Shown here one piece after another: positions 1 to 5,364 of a stretch of 5,364 nucleotides of DNA. The stretch is from Pseudomonadota bacterium. Its GTDB lineage: Bacteria; Pseudomonadota; Gammaproteobacteria; Xanthomonadales; Marinicellaceae. The stretch's first letter is position 1. Every line of letters starts with the position of its first letter. Under the pieces are notes generated by a model. The model searched no databases. It worked only from the letters and a program-made list of their open reading frames with translations, and had not been told where the DNA came from. Both the position numbers and the translations under genes were made by a program. Location: NCBI GenBank assembly GCA_008501575.1, contig QQUO01000296.1, positions 1 to 5,364 of the forward strand. Reading direction: 5' to 3'.

Positions 1-666
1 TATCTGTCCGCCAATAATCAAATCGGTGGTGGTAATTTGGACAAAAAAAGCCGGCCTACGGATATCATCAGTGGCCCTGCGGTAACCCCCGATGGCGTTT
101 CCAAACAACAAACCAAACAACAAAAAAAAAGTCGGCAACAACAAGACACCGCCGTGGTTACCGCAATCAGTGGGCAACACCAGCAATTCTCAGATAAGCA
201 AAAACAGCAAGAAAAACAAACGACCAAAGAACAACAGCTCAACAGCCGACAACAAAAACTGGCACAAATGAAAGAAGAAATTGCCCGCAAAATACAACGC
301 TATGCCAAAAAACCGCGCACCAAATATGTCTCCAGTAGCACCAAAGCCTATGAATATGCACCCTACATCAATCAATGGGTAAAAACCATTGAACGAACCG
401 GCGACTTAAACTACCCTGATAAGGCCAAGAAAAAATCATTTAAAGGCGAAGTCATGCTGACTGTCGGCATTAATAAAGACGGCTCCTTGCATGAAATCAA
501 AATCATTAAACCGTCAAAATATCGGTTTTTAGATGAAGCGGCTAAACACATTGTTGAAATTGCACAACCCTTTGAACCTTTACCGGATACCCAGGAACCG
601 GTTGATATTTTATATATCACCCGCACATGGCAGTTTCTACCCGGTCATTTATTGAGACAAAAATGA
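1..666 (+). CDS. TonB-family energy transducer, C-terminal part (5' truncated)
   Basis: The reading frame is open from base 1 (in-frame YLSANNQIGGGN before the first possible internal start, TTG at 37), so the true start lies left of the window. 221 codons are visible. Window codons about 30-105 form a Gln/Lys/Arg/Thr-rich, low-complexity, probably coiled or extended linker, as expected for a periplasm-spanning segment. Codons about 120-215 match a TonB C-terminal domain: LNYPDKA, then FKGEVMLTVGINKDGSLHEIKI, the SxxxxLDEAA helix, and the closing AQPFEPLP...ITRTWQF. In the family this domain contacts TonB boxes of outer-membrane receptors and transmits energy from ExbB/ExbD. The N-terminal membrane anchor is not visible. 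Position before yqgE fits the TonB-like gene commonly found between gshB and yqgE in Gammaproteobacteria; which outer-membrane partner it serves is unknown. The end overlaps yqgE by 4 nt. Confidence 0.9.
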   Translation, partial: YLSANNQIGGGNLDKKSRPTDIISGPAVTPDGVSKQQTKQQKKSRQQQDTAVVTAISGQHQQFSDKQKQQEKQTTKEQQLNSRQQKLAQMKEEIARKIQRYAKKPRTKYVSSSTKAYEYAPYINQWVKTIERTGDLNYPDKAKKKSFKGEVMLTVGINKDGSLHEIKIIKPSKYRFLDEAAKHIVEIAQPFEPLPDTQEPVDILYITRTWQFLPGHLLRQK

Positions 667-1208
667 ACTTAACCAATCAACTTCTTATTGCCCAGCCCGG
701 TATGCCCGATGAGCGCTTCACCCAGGCGGTGATTCTGATTTGTGAGCACAACGAACACGGCGCCATGGGTATTCGCATCAATCAGCCCAGCGACATTGAT
801 TTTGCTGAAATCTTATTAGGACTGGACCTGGATGATGGCGGACTGGTACACAATCAGCCGGTTTACGAAGGCGGTCCGGTTAATGCTGAATGTGGTTTTA
901 TATTACATCGGGGTAACAGCCAGTTTGACAGCTCCATAACAATCACCCCTTCGCTGGCCTTGACCACCTCCAAAGACATTATTCAGGCCATCGCCAAAGA
1001 CAATGTAAAAGGGGAATGGCTGATGGCTTTGGGCTGTGCCACCTGGGATGCCGGTCAGCTGGAACAGGAAATTGCGGCCAATGACTGGTTATCAGGACCC
1101 GTGGATGAAAACCTGCTGTTTGATTTAAGCGAAGATAAATGGTCACAAGCCTTAGGCTTATTGGGTATTAAACCTCACCAACTGGTGGACATCGGTGGTC
1201 ATGCCTAA
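663..1208 (+). CDS. yqgE: YqgE/AlgH family protein
   Basis: 181 residues, close to the roughly 187 of E. coli YqgE. Family hallmarks run the full length: NQLLIAQPGMPDERF at residues 5-19, VILICEHNEHGAMGIRINQP at 23-42, VYEGGPV at 67-73, a WDAGQLE motif at 128-134, then NDWLSGP and the closing GHA. The ATG at 663 overlaps the upstream TGA as ATGA, which suggests translational coupling; no good Shine-Dalgarno is seen. An in-frame ATG at 627 would add 12 residues (MAVSTRSFIETK) that do not belong to the family and would lie deep in the tonB-like gene, so it was not chosen. The family (formerly DUF179) has a known fold but no settled biochemical role; in Pseudomonas the name AlgH came from an alginate regulation link. 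Its constant neighbourhood with ruvX suggests shared expression rather than a proven shared function. Confidence 0.96.
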   Translation: MNLTNQLLIAQPGMPDERFTQAVILICEHNEHGAMGIRINQPSDIDFAEILLGLDLDDGGLVHNQPVYEGGPVNAECGFILHRGNSQFDSSITITPSLALTTSKDIIQAIAKDNVKGEWLMALGCATWDAGQLEQEIAANDWLSGPVDENLLFDLSEDKWSQALGLLGIKPHQLVDIGGHA

Positions 1209-1620
1209 CACTGTTTTAGGTATTGACTACGGCCACAAGCGCATCGGCTTGGCCATTGGCCAGGATTTGACCAACACCGCCAACCCTCTAAAAGTAATTG
1301 CCAATAACCAGGACACCCTGAATCAGTTGCAACAGGTAATTGCTGAATGGCACATTGATTTAATTGTACTGGGCTTGCCCTTAACCATGGACGGCGAAGA
1401 ACAAACCCTCACCCGACAAGTGCAAAAATTCGCTAAAAAACTCAAGAATTTAACACAGCTTCCGATTGTGTATTGCGATGAACGCTTAACCTCTTATGAA
1501 GCTGAACGAGGCTTTCAACAGCAACGCCAACAACAAACCCGCAAAGCCAAGCACAAAAACAATTTGGATGCCGAAGCGGCCGCCATTATTTTACAATCGT
1601 GGTTCAACCAACACAGTTAA
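1201..1620 (+). CDS. ruvX: RuvX/YqgF family RNase H-fold nuclease (pre-16S rRNA processing / Holliday junction resolvase-like)
   Basis: 139 residues from ATG 1201, against 138 in E. coli YqgF. Motifs in order: GIDYGHKRIGLAIG at residues 7-20 with the first catalytic Asp (D9), LGLPLTMDG at 58-66, DERLTSYEAE at 93-102 and LDAEAAAIILQSWF at 122-135 with the last acidic residue (D123). All acidic positions expected for the RNase H-like active site are present. In E. coli the protein is implicated in maturation of the 16S rRNA 5' end; resolvase activity has been claimed for some homologues. The gene overlaps the end of yqgE by 8 nt. A GTG at 1195 in the same frame would add two residues; a purine-rich GGTGGA at 1184-1189 is better spaced for that GTG (5 nt) than for the ATG (11 nt), so the start is uncertain by two codons. 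Confidence 0.95.
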   Translation: MPNTVLGIDYGHKRIGLAIGQDLTNTANPLKVIANNQDTLNQLQQVIAEWHIDLIVLGLPLTMDGEEQTLTRQVQKFAKKLKNLTQLPIVYCDERLTSYEAERGFQQQRQQQTRKAKHKNNLDAEAAAIILQSWFNQHS

Positions 1621-1621
1621 C

Positions 1622-2518
1622 ATGACACATTTACTCGACATCAAAGACCTGAACAAAGCCGACCTTGAACAATTGTTTAAACGGGCCGATGAAATCCAAA
1701 CTGAAACAAAAGCACTACGACTGAATCGGCTGGCGGGCAAACAAGCGGTGTGTTTATTTTATGAAAATTCCACCCGCACCCTGTTGTCATTCCAACTGGC
1801 TGCATCAGGTCTGGGTGCCACTGTGTTTCATCTACCGGTCAGTCACTCCTCCGTGCAAAAAGGTGAAAGTTTTCATGACACCATTAAAACCATCGTTGCC
1901 ATGGCGCCCGATGCCTTGATTATGCGCCATCCCGAAGACCACGCCCACCAGCAAATTGTCGATTTACTGCCAAATAATGTGCATCTCATTAATGCCGGTG
2001 ATGGTCAAAACCAACACCCGACCCAATCCCTGTTAGACCTGTATACCATACGACAACATAAAACCAATTTTCAGGATTTAAAAGTCACCATCATTGGCGA
2101 CATTAAACATTCTCGGGTGGCCAATTCGCTGATTGATGCTTTAACCACACTCAAAACAACAAACATTGTTTTGTACGGCCCGGATAATTTAATGCCGAAA
2201 CAATACGCCGACAAAAAAGCAGACAACATCAACACGGCTTTGGATCAGGCCGATGTGGTGGTTATGTTGCGCATTCAAAAAGAACGGTTTGACAAGAATG
2301 AATTTTTAAACATTAATCAATGGCACCAACAATACGGTCTCGATGCTGACAAATTGAAACTGGCAAATAAAGACGCCATTGTTATGCACCCGGGCCCCAG
2401 CAATCGCGGCATCGAAATCAGCGCGGAAGTGGCGGATGGCCCCCAATCGGTGATTTTAGAGCAGGTCGCCAATGGTGTGTTGCTCCGACAAGCTGTGTTA
2501 TACCAATTCCTGTCTTAG
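1622..2518 (+). CDS. pyrB: Aspartate carbamoyltransferase catalytic chain
   Basis: 298 residues. It joins carbamoyl phosphate to L-aspartate, giving N-carbamoyl-L-aspartate, the committed step of pyrimidine synthesis, in the cytosol. Visible ligand-binding elements, named by analogy with the E. coli enzyme: FYENSTRT at 46-53 (carbamoyl phosphate), SSVQKGES at 76-83 with the 80s-loop Lys80, MRHP at 101-104, NAGDGQNQHPTQ at 124-135, GDIKHSR at 159-165, LRIQKER at 216-222 (aspartate) and MHPGPSNRGIEI at 255-266. The MHPGPxNRG form resembles Bacillus and Pseudomonas enzymes rather than the E. coli HPLPR form. No pyrI-like regulatory chain gene follows. The start at 1622 is one base after the ruvX stop; longer in-frame extension back to 1496 lies inside ruvX and shows no family similarity. 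No clear Shine-Dalgarno, so reinitiation from ruvX is likely. No pyrR precedes it and no pyrC follows. Confidence 0.96.
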   Translation: MTHLLDIKDLNKADLEQLFKRADEIQTETKALRLNRLAGKQAVCLFYENSTRTLLSFQLAASGLGATVFHLPVSHSSVQKGESFHDTIKTIVAMAPDALIMRHPEDHAHQQIVDLLPNNVHLINAGDGQNQHPTQSLLDLYTIRQHKTNFQDLKVTIIGDIKHSRVANSLIDALTTLKTTNIVLYGPDNLMPKQYADKKADNINTALDQADVVVMLRIQKERFDKNEFLNINQWHQQYGLDADKLKLANKDAIVMHPGPSNRGIEISAEVADGPQSVILEQVANGVLLRQAVLYQFLS

Positions 2519-3115
2519 TTGCACCAACTGTCGGTCATGCCAACGCGAAAACAGCACCAAAGCCAGCACCGCCCCAATCAGTGCCAAAAACATATCCGAC
2601 TGGGTATCCCATACATAGCCTTGGGTGCCCAGAAATGACTCGCTCGCTTCATCACTCAATAAAGCCACCCACCATTCAATTAACTCATAAAAGGCTGAAA
2701 ATCCCAAGCAAAAGCAGACAATAAAGAAATTCATCCAGGCCCGGGAATTGAACACATTAAACCGAATCACCAGCTCACGAGACAATATCGCGGGAACCAG
2801 GCCTTGCATAAAATGCCCCAGCTTGTCATAGTTATTACGCTCCGGCCAAATAAATGACATAAAGCCATCAAAATAAGGCACCCTGGCATAAGTGTAATGC
2901 CCACCAACCACCAACACCACCGCATGTAAAAATATCAACATATACAATAAACCGGTCAGCTGAAATTGCCGATAAGTCAGCAACAAGATTATCGCACCTA
3001 AAATCGCTGGTGACACTTCCAAAGCCCAGGTCGCCAAATCATAAGGCTGATAAGCTGACCAAGCCAAAATAACGACAAACAGTACCAATAAAAACCACAA
3101 TACCCGAACCGACAT
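2498..3115 (-). CDS. DUF2238 (YjdF-family) inner membrane protein
   Basis: 205 residues, near the length of E. coli YjdF. Conserved DUF2238 blocks are readable: GGHYTYARVP at 71-80, YDKLGHFMQGLVPAI at 96-110, FSAFYELIEWW at 139-149 and FLGTQGYVWDTQSDM at 161-175. Hydrophobic segments near residues 4-20, 33-48, 54-71, 129-150 and 175-190 suggest about five membrane spans in the inner membrane, with the conserved charged and His residues (Asp97, His101, Glu144, Glu147, Asp170, Asp174) clustered between or at the ends of the later spans. No biochemical function is known to me for this family. The start is supported by an excellent Shine-Dalgarno seven bases upstream. The 3' end overlaps the last 21 bases of pyrB on the other strand, so the two transcripts converge. 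It is not part of the pyrB operon; there is no evidence for a functional link with neighbours. Confidence 0.92.
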   Translation of the reverse strand: MSVRVLWFLLVLFVVILAWSAYQPYDLATWALEVSPAILGAIILLLTYRQFQLTGLLYMLIFLHAVVLVVGGHYTYARVPYFDGFMSFIWPERNNYDKLGHFMQGLVPAILSRELVIRFNVFNSRAWMNFFIVCFCLGFSAFYELIEWWVALLSDEASESFLGTQGYVWDTQSDMFLALIGAVLALVLFSRWHDRQLVQLRQELV

Positions 3116-3121
3116 TTCTAA

Positions 3122-3129
3122 ACCTCCTC
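3122..3129 (-). promoter_or_regulatory. Strong ribosome binding site of the DUF2238 gene
   Basis: On the minus strand the sequence reads TGAGGAGGTTTAGAAATG. GAGGAGGT is nearly a full complement of the 16S rRNA 3' end, and GGAGG is seven bases from the ATG. It fixes the start of the membrane protein at 3115. It stands out because the plus-strand genes of this window have weak or no recognisable Shine-Dalgarno. Confidence 0.85.
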
Positions 3130-3155
3130 ATATTAATTATTATTGCTATCGTAGC

Positions 3156-3173
3156 GACAAGGCATGCCTTGTC
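3156..3173. repeat. 18-bp perfect palindrome in the divergent intergenic region
   Basis: The sequence GACAAGGCATGCCTTGTC equals its own reverse complement, with 9-bp arms and no spacer. It lies between the start of the minus-strand membrane gene (41 bases from its ATG) and the candidate rightward promoter. A 4-bp inverted repeat GCTA-TCG-TAGC sits directly to its left (3145-3155). No T-run follows on either strand, so it is not a canonical terminator. It could be a dimeric regulator's operator or a member of an intergenic palindromic repeat family; the window holds only one copy, so this cannot be decided here. Confidence 0.7.
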
Positions 3174-3188
3174 TTTCGCCCTAAGCCA

Positions 3189-3219
3189 TTGTCATAAATA
3201 TTCATTCGGCCCATATAAT
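3189..3219 (+). promoter_or_regulatory. Candidate sigma-70 promoter for the PLP-enzyme/sulfotransferase unit
   Basis: TTGTCA at 3189-3194 (one mismatch to TTGACA) and a perfect TATAAT at 3214-3219 are separated by 19 bp, slightly longer than the ideal 17. Transcription would start near 3226, leaving a leader of about 64 bases. An alternative is TTGCCA at 3234-3239 with TACCAT at 3257-3262, with ideal spacing but a poorer -10. The 18-bp palindrome lies 15 bases upstream of the first -35. Confidence 0.45.
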
Positions 3220-3289
3220 TTGAACAATTTCATTTGCCAATCGATGCTAAAAATTCTACCATATTCTTTTTAACCATTAATAACAAACC

Positions 3290-4216
3290 ATGACCACAGG
3301 CAGCCACGCAGCAGAGAATGATCCACGTAACCAGGATGTACTTATTTACGTTAACGGTGAAATGGTGCCACGTAAAGACGCCAAAATATCGGTGTTTGAC
3401 AGTGGCTTTTTAATGGGTGACGGCATTTGGGAAAGTGCCCGCTTACATAACGGCGTACTGGTATTTATTGATGATCATTTAAAGCGTTTGTTTAAAGGCG
3501 CCAAGGCTTTGGCCATGGACCTTGAATACAGCGCCGAAGATTTTAAACAGATGCTCTATCAAACCGTCAAAGCCAATGACATGCATGACCATGTACATTT
3601 GCGTATGATGGTGACCCGAGGTGAAAAAACCACACCCTATCAATCCCCGGCAGCCACCAGGCCCGGCACCACGGTGGTGATTATTCCGGAATATAAAACC
3701 CCCTCAAGCCGCAAGAAAAACCAGGGCGTTAAACTGTTCACTGCCCATGTGCGCCGTGGCTACCCCGATATTCAGGACCATAAAATCAATTCACACTCCA
3801 AGCACAACTGCATCCAGGCTTGTATTCAGGCCATCGCCGCCGGTGCCGATGAAGCCTTGATGCTGGATCCGCACGGATTTGTGGCCACCTGTAATTCCAC
3901 CCACTTTTTTATTGTGGTGAATGGCGAAGTATGGACTTCAACCGGAGACTTTTGCCTGGGTGGTATCACCCGCGGTAAAATCATCGATTTATGCGGACAA
4001 TTAAACATCCCGATACGGCAGAAAAACTTTTCTCTGTTCGACGTTTACAGTGCCGATGAAGTGTTTATTACCGGCACCTTTGCCGGCGTCACACCGGTCA
4101 CCTCAGTGGATGGTCGTCACATCGGACAAGCCGATACTTTCAACATTATGAAAAAGCTACAAACCAGTTACCAGGCCCTGATTAATGACCAGGTTAGGCA
4201 ACAAAATAAATCATGA
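3290..4216 (+). CDS. Class IV (fold-type IV) PLP-dependent aminotransferase-like protein, atypical active site
   Basis: 308 residues, like branched-chain and D-amino acid aminotransferases. Visible family elements: IYVNGEMVP at 19-27, SVFDSGFLMGDGIWES at 34-49, DDHLKRL at 61-67, DHKINSHSK at 163-171 carrying the probable Schiff-base Lys165 (Lys171 is the alternative), GADEALMLDPHGFV at 185-198, GGITRGKIIDLC at 224-235 (PLP phosphate region) and TGTFAGVTPV at 261-270. The family's usual (T)EGxxxN segment is replaced by ATCNSTHF (199-206), so the Glu that normally contacts the PLP ring nitrogen is a Thr. The substrate is therefore not assignable; annotation as branched-chain aminotransferase (ilvE) would be unsafe, and lyase or elimination chemistry is possible. 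No Shine-Dalgarno is evident before ATG 3290; a short N-terminal tail of about 16 residues precedes the fold, and the next Met (Met25) is inside it. It overlaps the sulfotransferase gene by ATGA. Confidence 0.9.
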   Translation: MTTGSHAAENDPRNQDVLIYVNGEMVPRKDAKISVFDSGFLMGDGIWESARLHNGVLVFIDDHLKRLFKGAKALAMDLEYSAEDFKQMLYQTVKANDMHDHVHLRMMVTRGEKTTPYQSPAATRPGTTVVIIPEYKTPSSRKKNQGVKLFTAHVRRGYPDIQDHKINSHSKHNCIQACIQAIAAGADEALMLDPHGFVATCNSTHFFIVVNGEVWTSTGDFCLGGITRGKIIDLCGQLNIPIRQKNFSLFDVYSADEVFITGTFAGVTPVTSVDGRHIGQADTFNIMKKLQTSYQALINDQVRQQNKS

Positions 4217-4944
4217 GTCTGATACGTATCGCCATGTGGTCCGGACCACGCAATATCTCCACCGCCATGATGCGCTCCTGGGAAAACCGCCGTGACACTG
4301 TGGTCATCGATGAACCTTTTTACGGCCCCTTTTTAGCCGCCAGCGGTGAAAACCACCCACTAAAAAAAGAAGTCATTGCCGCCCAGGGTGCCGACTATCG
4401 TGCGGTCATCGACGGCTTATTGGCCCCACAAGCAGATTCGATCAATATTTTTTATCAAAAGCATATGGCGCATCATATGCTGGACATGAATTTTGTCAAA
4501 AACCATTTAATTGTGCCATTTAAGCATGCTTTTTTAATCCGTAATCCCAAAGATGTGGTGCGCTCCTATGTGCGTAAATACCCATACATCACTGCCGAGG
4601 CACTCGGTTACAGTCGTCAGGTGAGTATATTTAACATGGTCAAAAACCACATCGGCCATAATCCGCCGGTGGTTGAATCGGTGGATGTACTTAATCAACC
4701 CAAAGCGACTTTGGAAAAGCTCTGTCAGGCACTCAATGTGACATTTGATGATGCCATGCTGAGCTGGCCAACGGGTTATCGGGATTCAGATGGCGTGTGG
4801 GCATCACACTGGTATAACCGTGTCATTGAGTCCACCGGTTTTAAACCCTATCAAGAAAAAGACACACCACTCACCCCAGCAGAAGCCAAAGTGGCTCAAG
4901 CGTGTCAGGATGATTATCAATTGTTACGGGCATTTAGGCTTTAA
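4213..4944 (+). CDS. Sulfotransferase-like P-loop protein
   Basis: 243 residues. The N-terminus has a PAPS-type phosphate-binding loop after the first strand: AMWSGPRNISTAMMRSW at residues 7-23. Next come VIDEPFYGPF at 31-40, YQKHM at 81-85 (His84 is a candidate active-site residue) and FLIRNPKDVVRSYVRKYP at 107-124. In that last motif Arg110 and Ser118 match the 3'-phosphate-binding Arg...Ser pair of sulfotransferases. The fold would transfer sulfate from 3'-phosphoadenylyl sulfate to an acceptor; the acceptor is unknown, and a non-sulfotransferase role of the fold remains possible. No signal peptide is seen, so it is probably cytosolic. The start ATG 4213 overlaps the stop of the PLP-enzyme gene (ATGA), implying coupled translation and a shared pathway. 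This SGPRNxSTA variety of the fold is, from memory, often found next to or fused with that aminotransferase family. Confidence 0.85.
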   Translation: MSLIRIAMWSGPRNISTAMMRSWENRRDTVVIDEPFYGPFLAASGENHPLKKEVIAAQGADYRAVIDGLLAPQADSINIFYQKHMAHHMLDMNFVKNHLIVPFKHAFLIRNPKDVVRSYVRKYPYITAEALGYSRQVSIFNMVKNHIGHNPPVVESVDVLNQPKATLEKLCQALNVTFDDAMLSWPTGYRDSDGVWASHWYNRVIESTGFKPYQEKDTPLTPAEAKVAQACQDDYQLLRAFRL

Positions 4945-4966
4945 CAAACCAGTTTATTGCGAAGGT

Positions 4967-5364
4967 CTAATCTTCCACTTCCAGTGAAATATATGAAATA
5001 TCCACTTCAGGTTCTGGGTGCTTGACCTTTTTGACGATTGGTTCATCAGAATCGTTAAATTCGATGCCATCGACCGGAATATCCGGCGGTGTGACTTTTT
5101 GAGCATCGACCATGATGGTACCAACTTCGGCGGTGGTGAGGTCATCAATATTGAAGTTAGGCACTTCCAATTCTTCGGGTTCCACAATCGGATCATCGGC
5201 ATTTTCATCAATCCGAATATGATCAATATCCACTTCTGGCGGCGCCCCATCAACTTTTTCTTCCAATTGGCCGATGTCAATGGACAATTTAATGTGTGAT
5301 GTTTCGATGTGGGTTTGTGGTGCTTGCACCGGCCGTAAAATAACCACACCGGGTTCGCTGACTT
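4967..5364 (-). CDS. Acidic repeat protein, C-terminal part (runs off right edge)
   Basis: The frame is open to the edge (in-frame VSEPG precedes the internal GTG at 5347), so the start lies beyond the window; 131 codons plus a TAG stop are visible. I do not recognise the protein. The visible part is rich in Asp, Glu, Pro, Ile and Val, has no Cys or Trp, no membrane segment and is strongly acidic overall. It consists of degenerate units of 25-26 residues beginning with a motif such as HIETSHIKL, EVDIDHIRI or EVDISYISL, each preceded by prolines. This suggests an extended or disordered repeat tail, perhaps a binding or spacing region attached to an N-terminal domain outside the window. It converges with the sulfotransferase gene, 22 bases apart, and is unlikely to be co-regulated with it. 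This frame was preferred over an overlapping minus-strand frame because the repeat periodicity is coherent only here. Confidence 0.75.
   Translation of the reverse strand, partial: VSEPGVVILRPVQAPQTHIETSHIKLSIDIGQLEEKVDGAPPEVDIDHIRIDENADDPIVEPEELEVPNFNIDDLTTAEVGTIMVDAQKVTPPDIPVDGIEFNDSDEPIVKKVKHPEPEVDISYISLEVED
4970..5311 (-). repeat. Tandem coding repeats of about 25 residues (about 75 bp)
   Basis: Units on the minus strand begin at bases 5311, 5236, 5158, 5083 and 5008, giving spacings of 25, 26, 25 and 25 codons; the last unit is cut short by the stop. Their opening nonamers are HIETSHIKL, EVDIDHIRI, NFNIDDLTT, DIPVDGIEF and EVDISYISL. A second weaker match, GQL, DPIV, GTIM and EPIV, sits mid-unit. 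DNA identity is mostly lost, but units 2 and 5 still share a short stretch (ATATCCACTTC on the plus strand, near 5228 and 4998), consistent with old duplications. Confidence 0.7.

Noticed and set aside
18..290. Cys-rich minus-strand open frame of 90 codons, and another at 190-375
   Set aside because: Both are the antisense of the Gln/Lys-rich low-complexity linker of the TonB-like gene; CAA and CAG codons read backwards give Leu, Cys and Phe runs. No ribosome binding site or family similarity.
627..662. Upstream ATG extending YqgE by 12 residues
   Set aside because: The extension is inside the TonB-like gene, does not match the conserved family N-terminus, and the ATGA-coupled ATG at 663 gives the expected length.
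1496..1621. Upstream in-frame extension of PyrB within ruvX
   Set aside because: It is the out-of-frame shadow of the conserved ruvX C-terminus, and aspartate carbamoyltransferases begin with a sequence like the one at 1622.
3156..3173. The intergenic palindrome as a rho-independent terminator
   Set aside because: No U-tract follows on either strand, and it sits between divergent starts where no transcript needs to end.
3826..4008. Minus-strand open frame of 60 codons inside the PLP-enzyme gene
   Set aside because: Antisense shadow of conserved coding sequence, with no start signal.
4945..4966. Possible bidirectional terminator between the convergent sulfotransferase and acidic repeat genes
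   Set aside because: Only 22 bases, with no GC-rich hairpin or T-run; the small AACCAGTT inverted repeat is too weak.
4790..4987. Plus-strand open frame of 65 codons over the end of the sulfotransferase gene
   Set aside because: Mostly out-of-frame reading of the sulfotransferase C-terminus, with no supporting signal.
5018..5299. Plus-strand open frame of 93 codons opposite the acidic repeat protein
   Set aside because: Its Phe/Ile/Asn-rich composition is the expected antisense of an Asp/Glu/Ile/Val-rich repeat; no ribosome binding site or recognisable domain.
4954..5349. Alternative minus-strand frame of 131 codons overlapping the acidic repeat protein
   Set aside because: Rich in Lys, Trp, Met and Ser with no coherent pattern. 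The other minus frame shows a regular 25-residue repeat and continues open to the window edge.

Overview
The window looks like a stretch of gammaproteobacterial chromosome: moderate base composition, no mobile elements, no CRISPR, no RNA genes, densely packed genes. The main clue is the left-hand cluster tonB-like / yqgE / ruvX / pyrB, an order typical of Gammaproteobacteria (usually downstream of gshB, which would lie just outside the left edge). The genus cannot be fixed from this sequence.

Layout. (1) 1-2518, plus strand: a tightly coupled run of four genes. A 5'-truncated TonB-type energy transducer overlaps yqgE by 4 nt (ATGA). yqgE overlaps ruvX by 8 nt, and ruvX is separated from pyrB (aspartate carbamoyltransferase catalytic chain) by one base. 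In pseudomonads, as I recall, pyrR sits before pyrB and a pyrC-like gene follows it; both are absent here. (2) 2498-3115, minus strand: a polytopic DUF2238/YjdF-family membrane protein, whose 3' end overlaps the end of pyrB by 21 nt in convergent orientation. (3) 3116-3289: a divergent intergenic region with a strong Shine-Dalgarno for the membrane protein, an 18-bp perfect palindrome and a candidate sigma-70 promoter facing right. (4) 3290-4944, plus strand: a two-gene unit, a fold-type IV PLP enzyme and a sulfotransferase-like protein, overlapping by ATGA. (5) 4967-5364, minus strand: the C-terminal end of an acidic protein made of degenerate tandem repeats of about 25 residues. It runs off the right edge.

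The ordinary part is the left cluster: envelope energy transduction, the conserved YqgE protein, the RuvX nuclease-fold protein and pyrimidine synthesis. The part most worth a second look is the PLP-enzyme/sulfotransferase pair. Its PLP protein lacks the Glu that normally contacts the cofactor ring nitrogen in aminotransferases of this fold. The same two domains appear, from memory, as one fused protein in plants, so the two genes probably serve one undescribed pathway. The regular acidic repeat tail at the right edge is the second item of interest.
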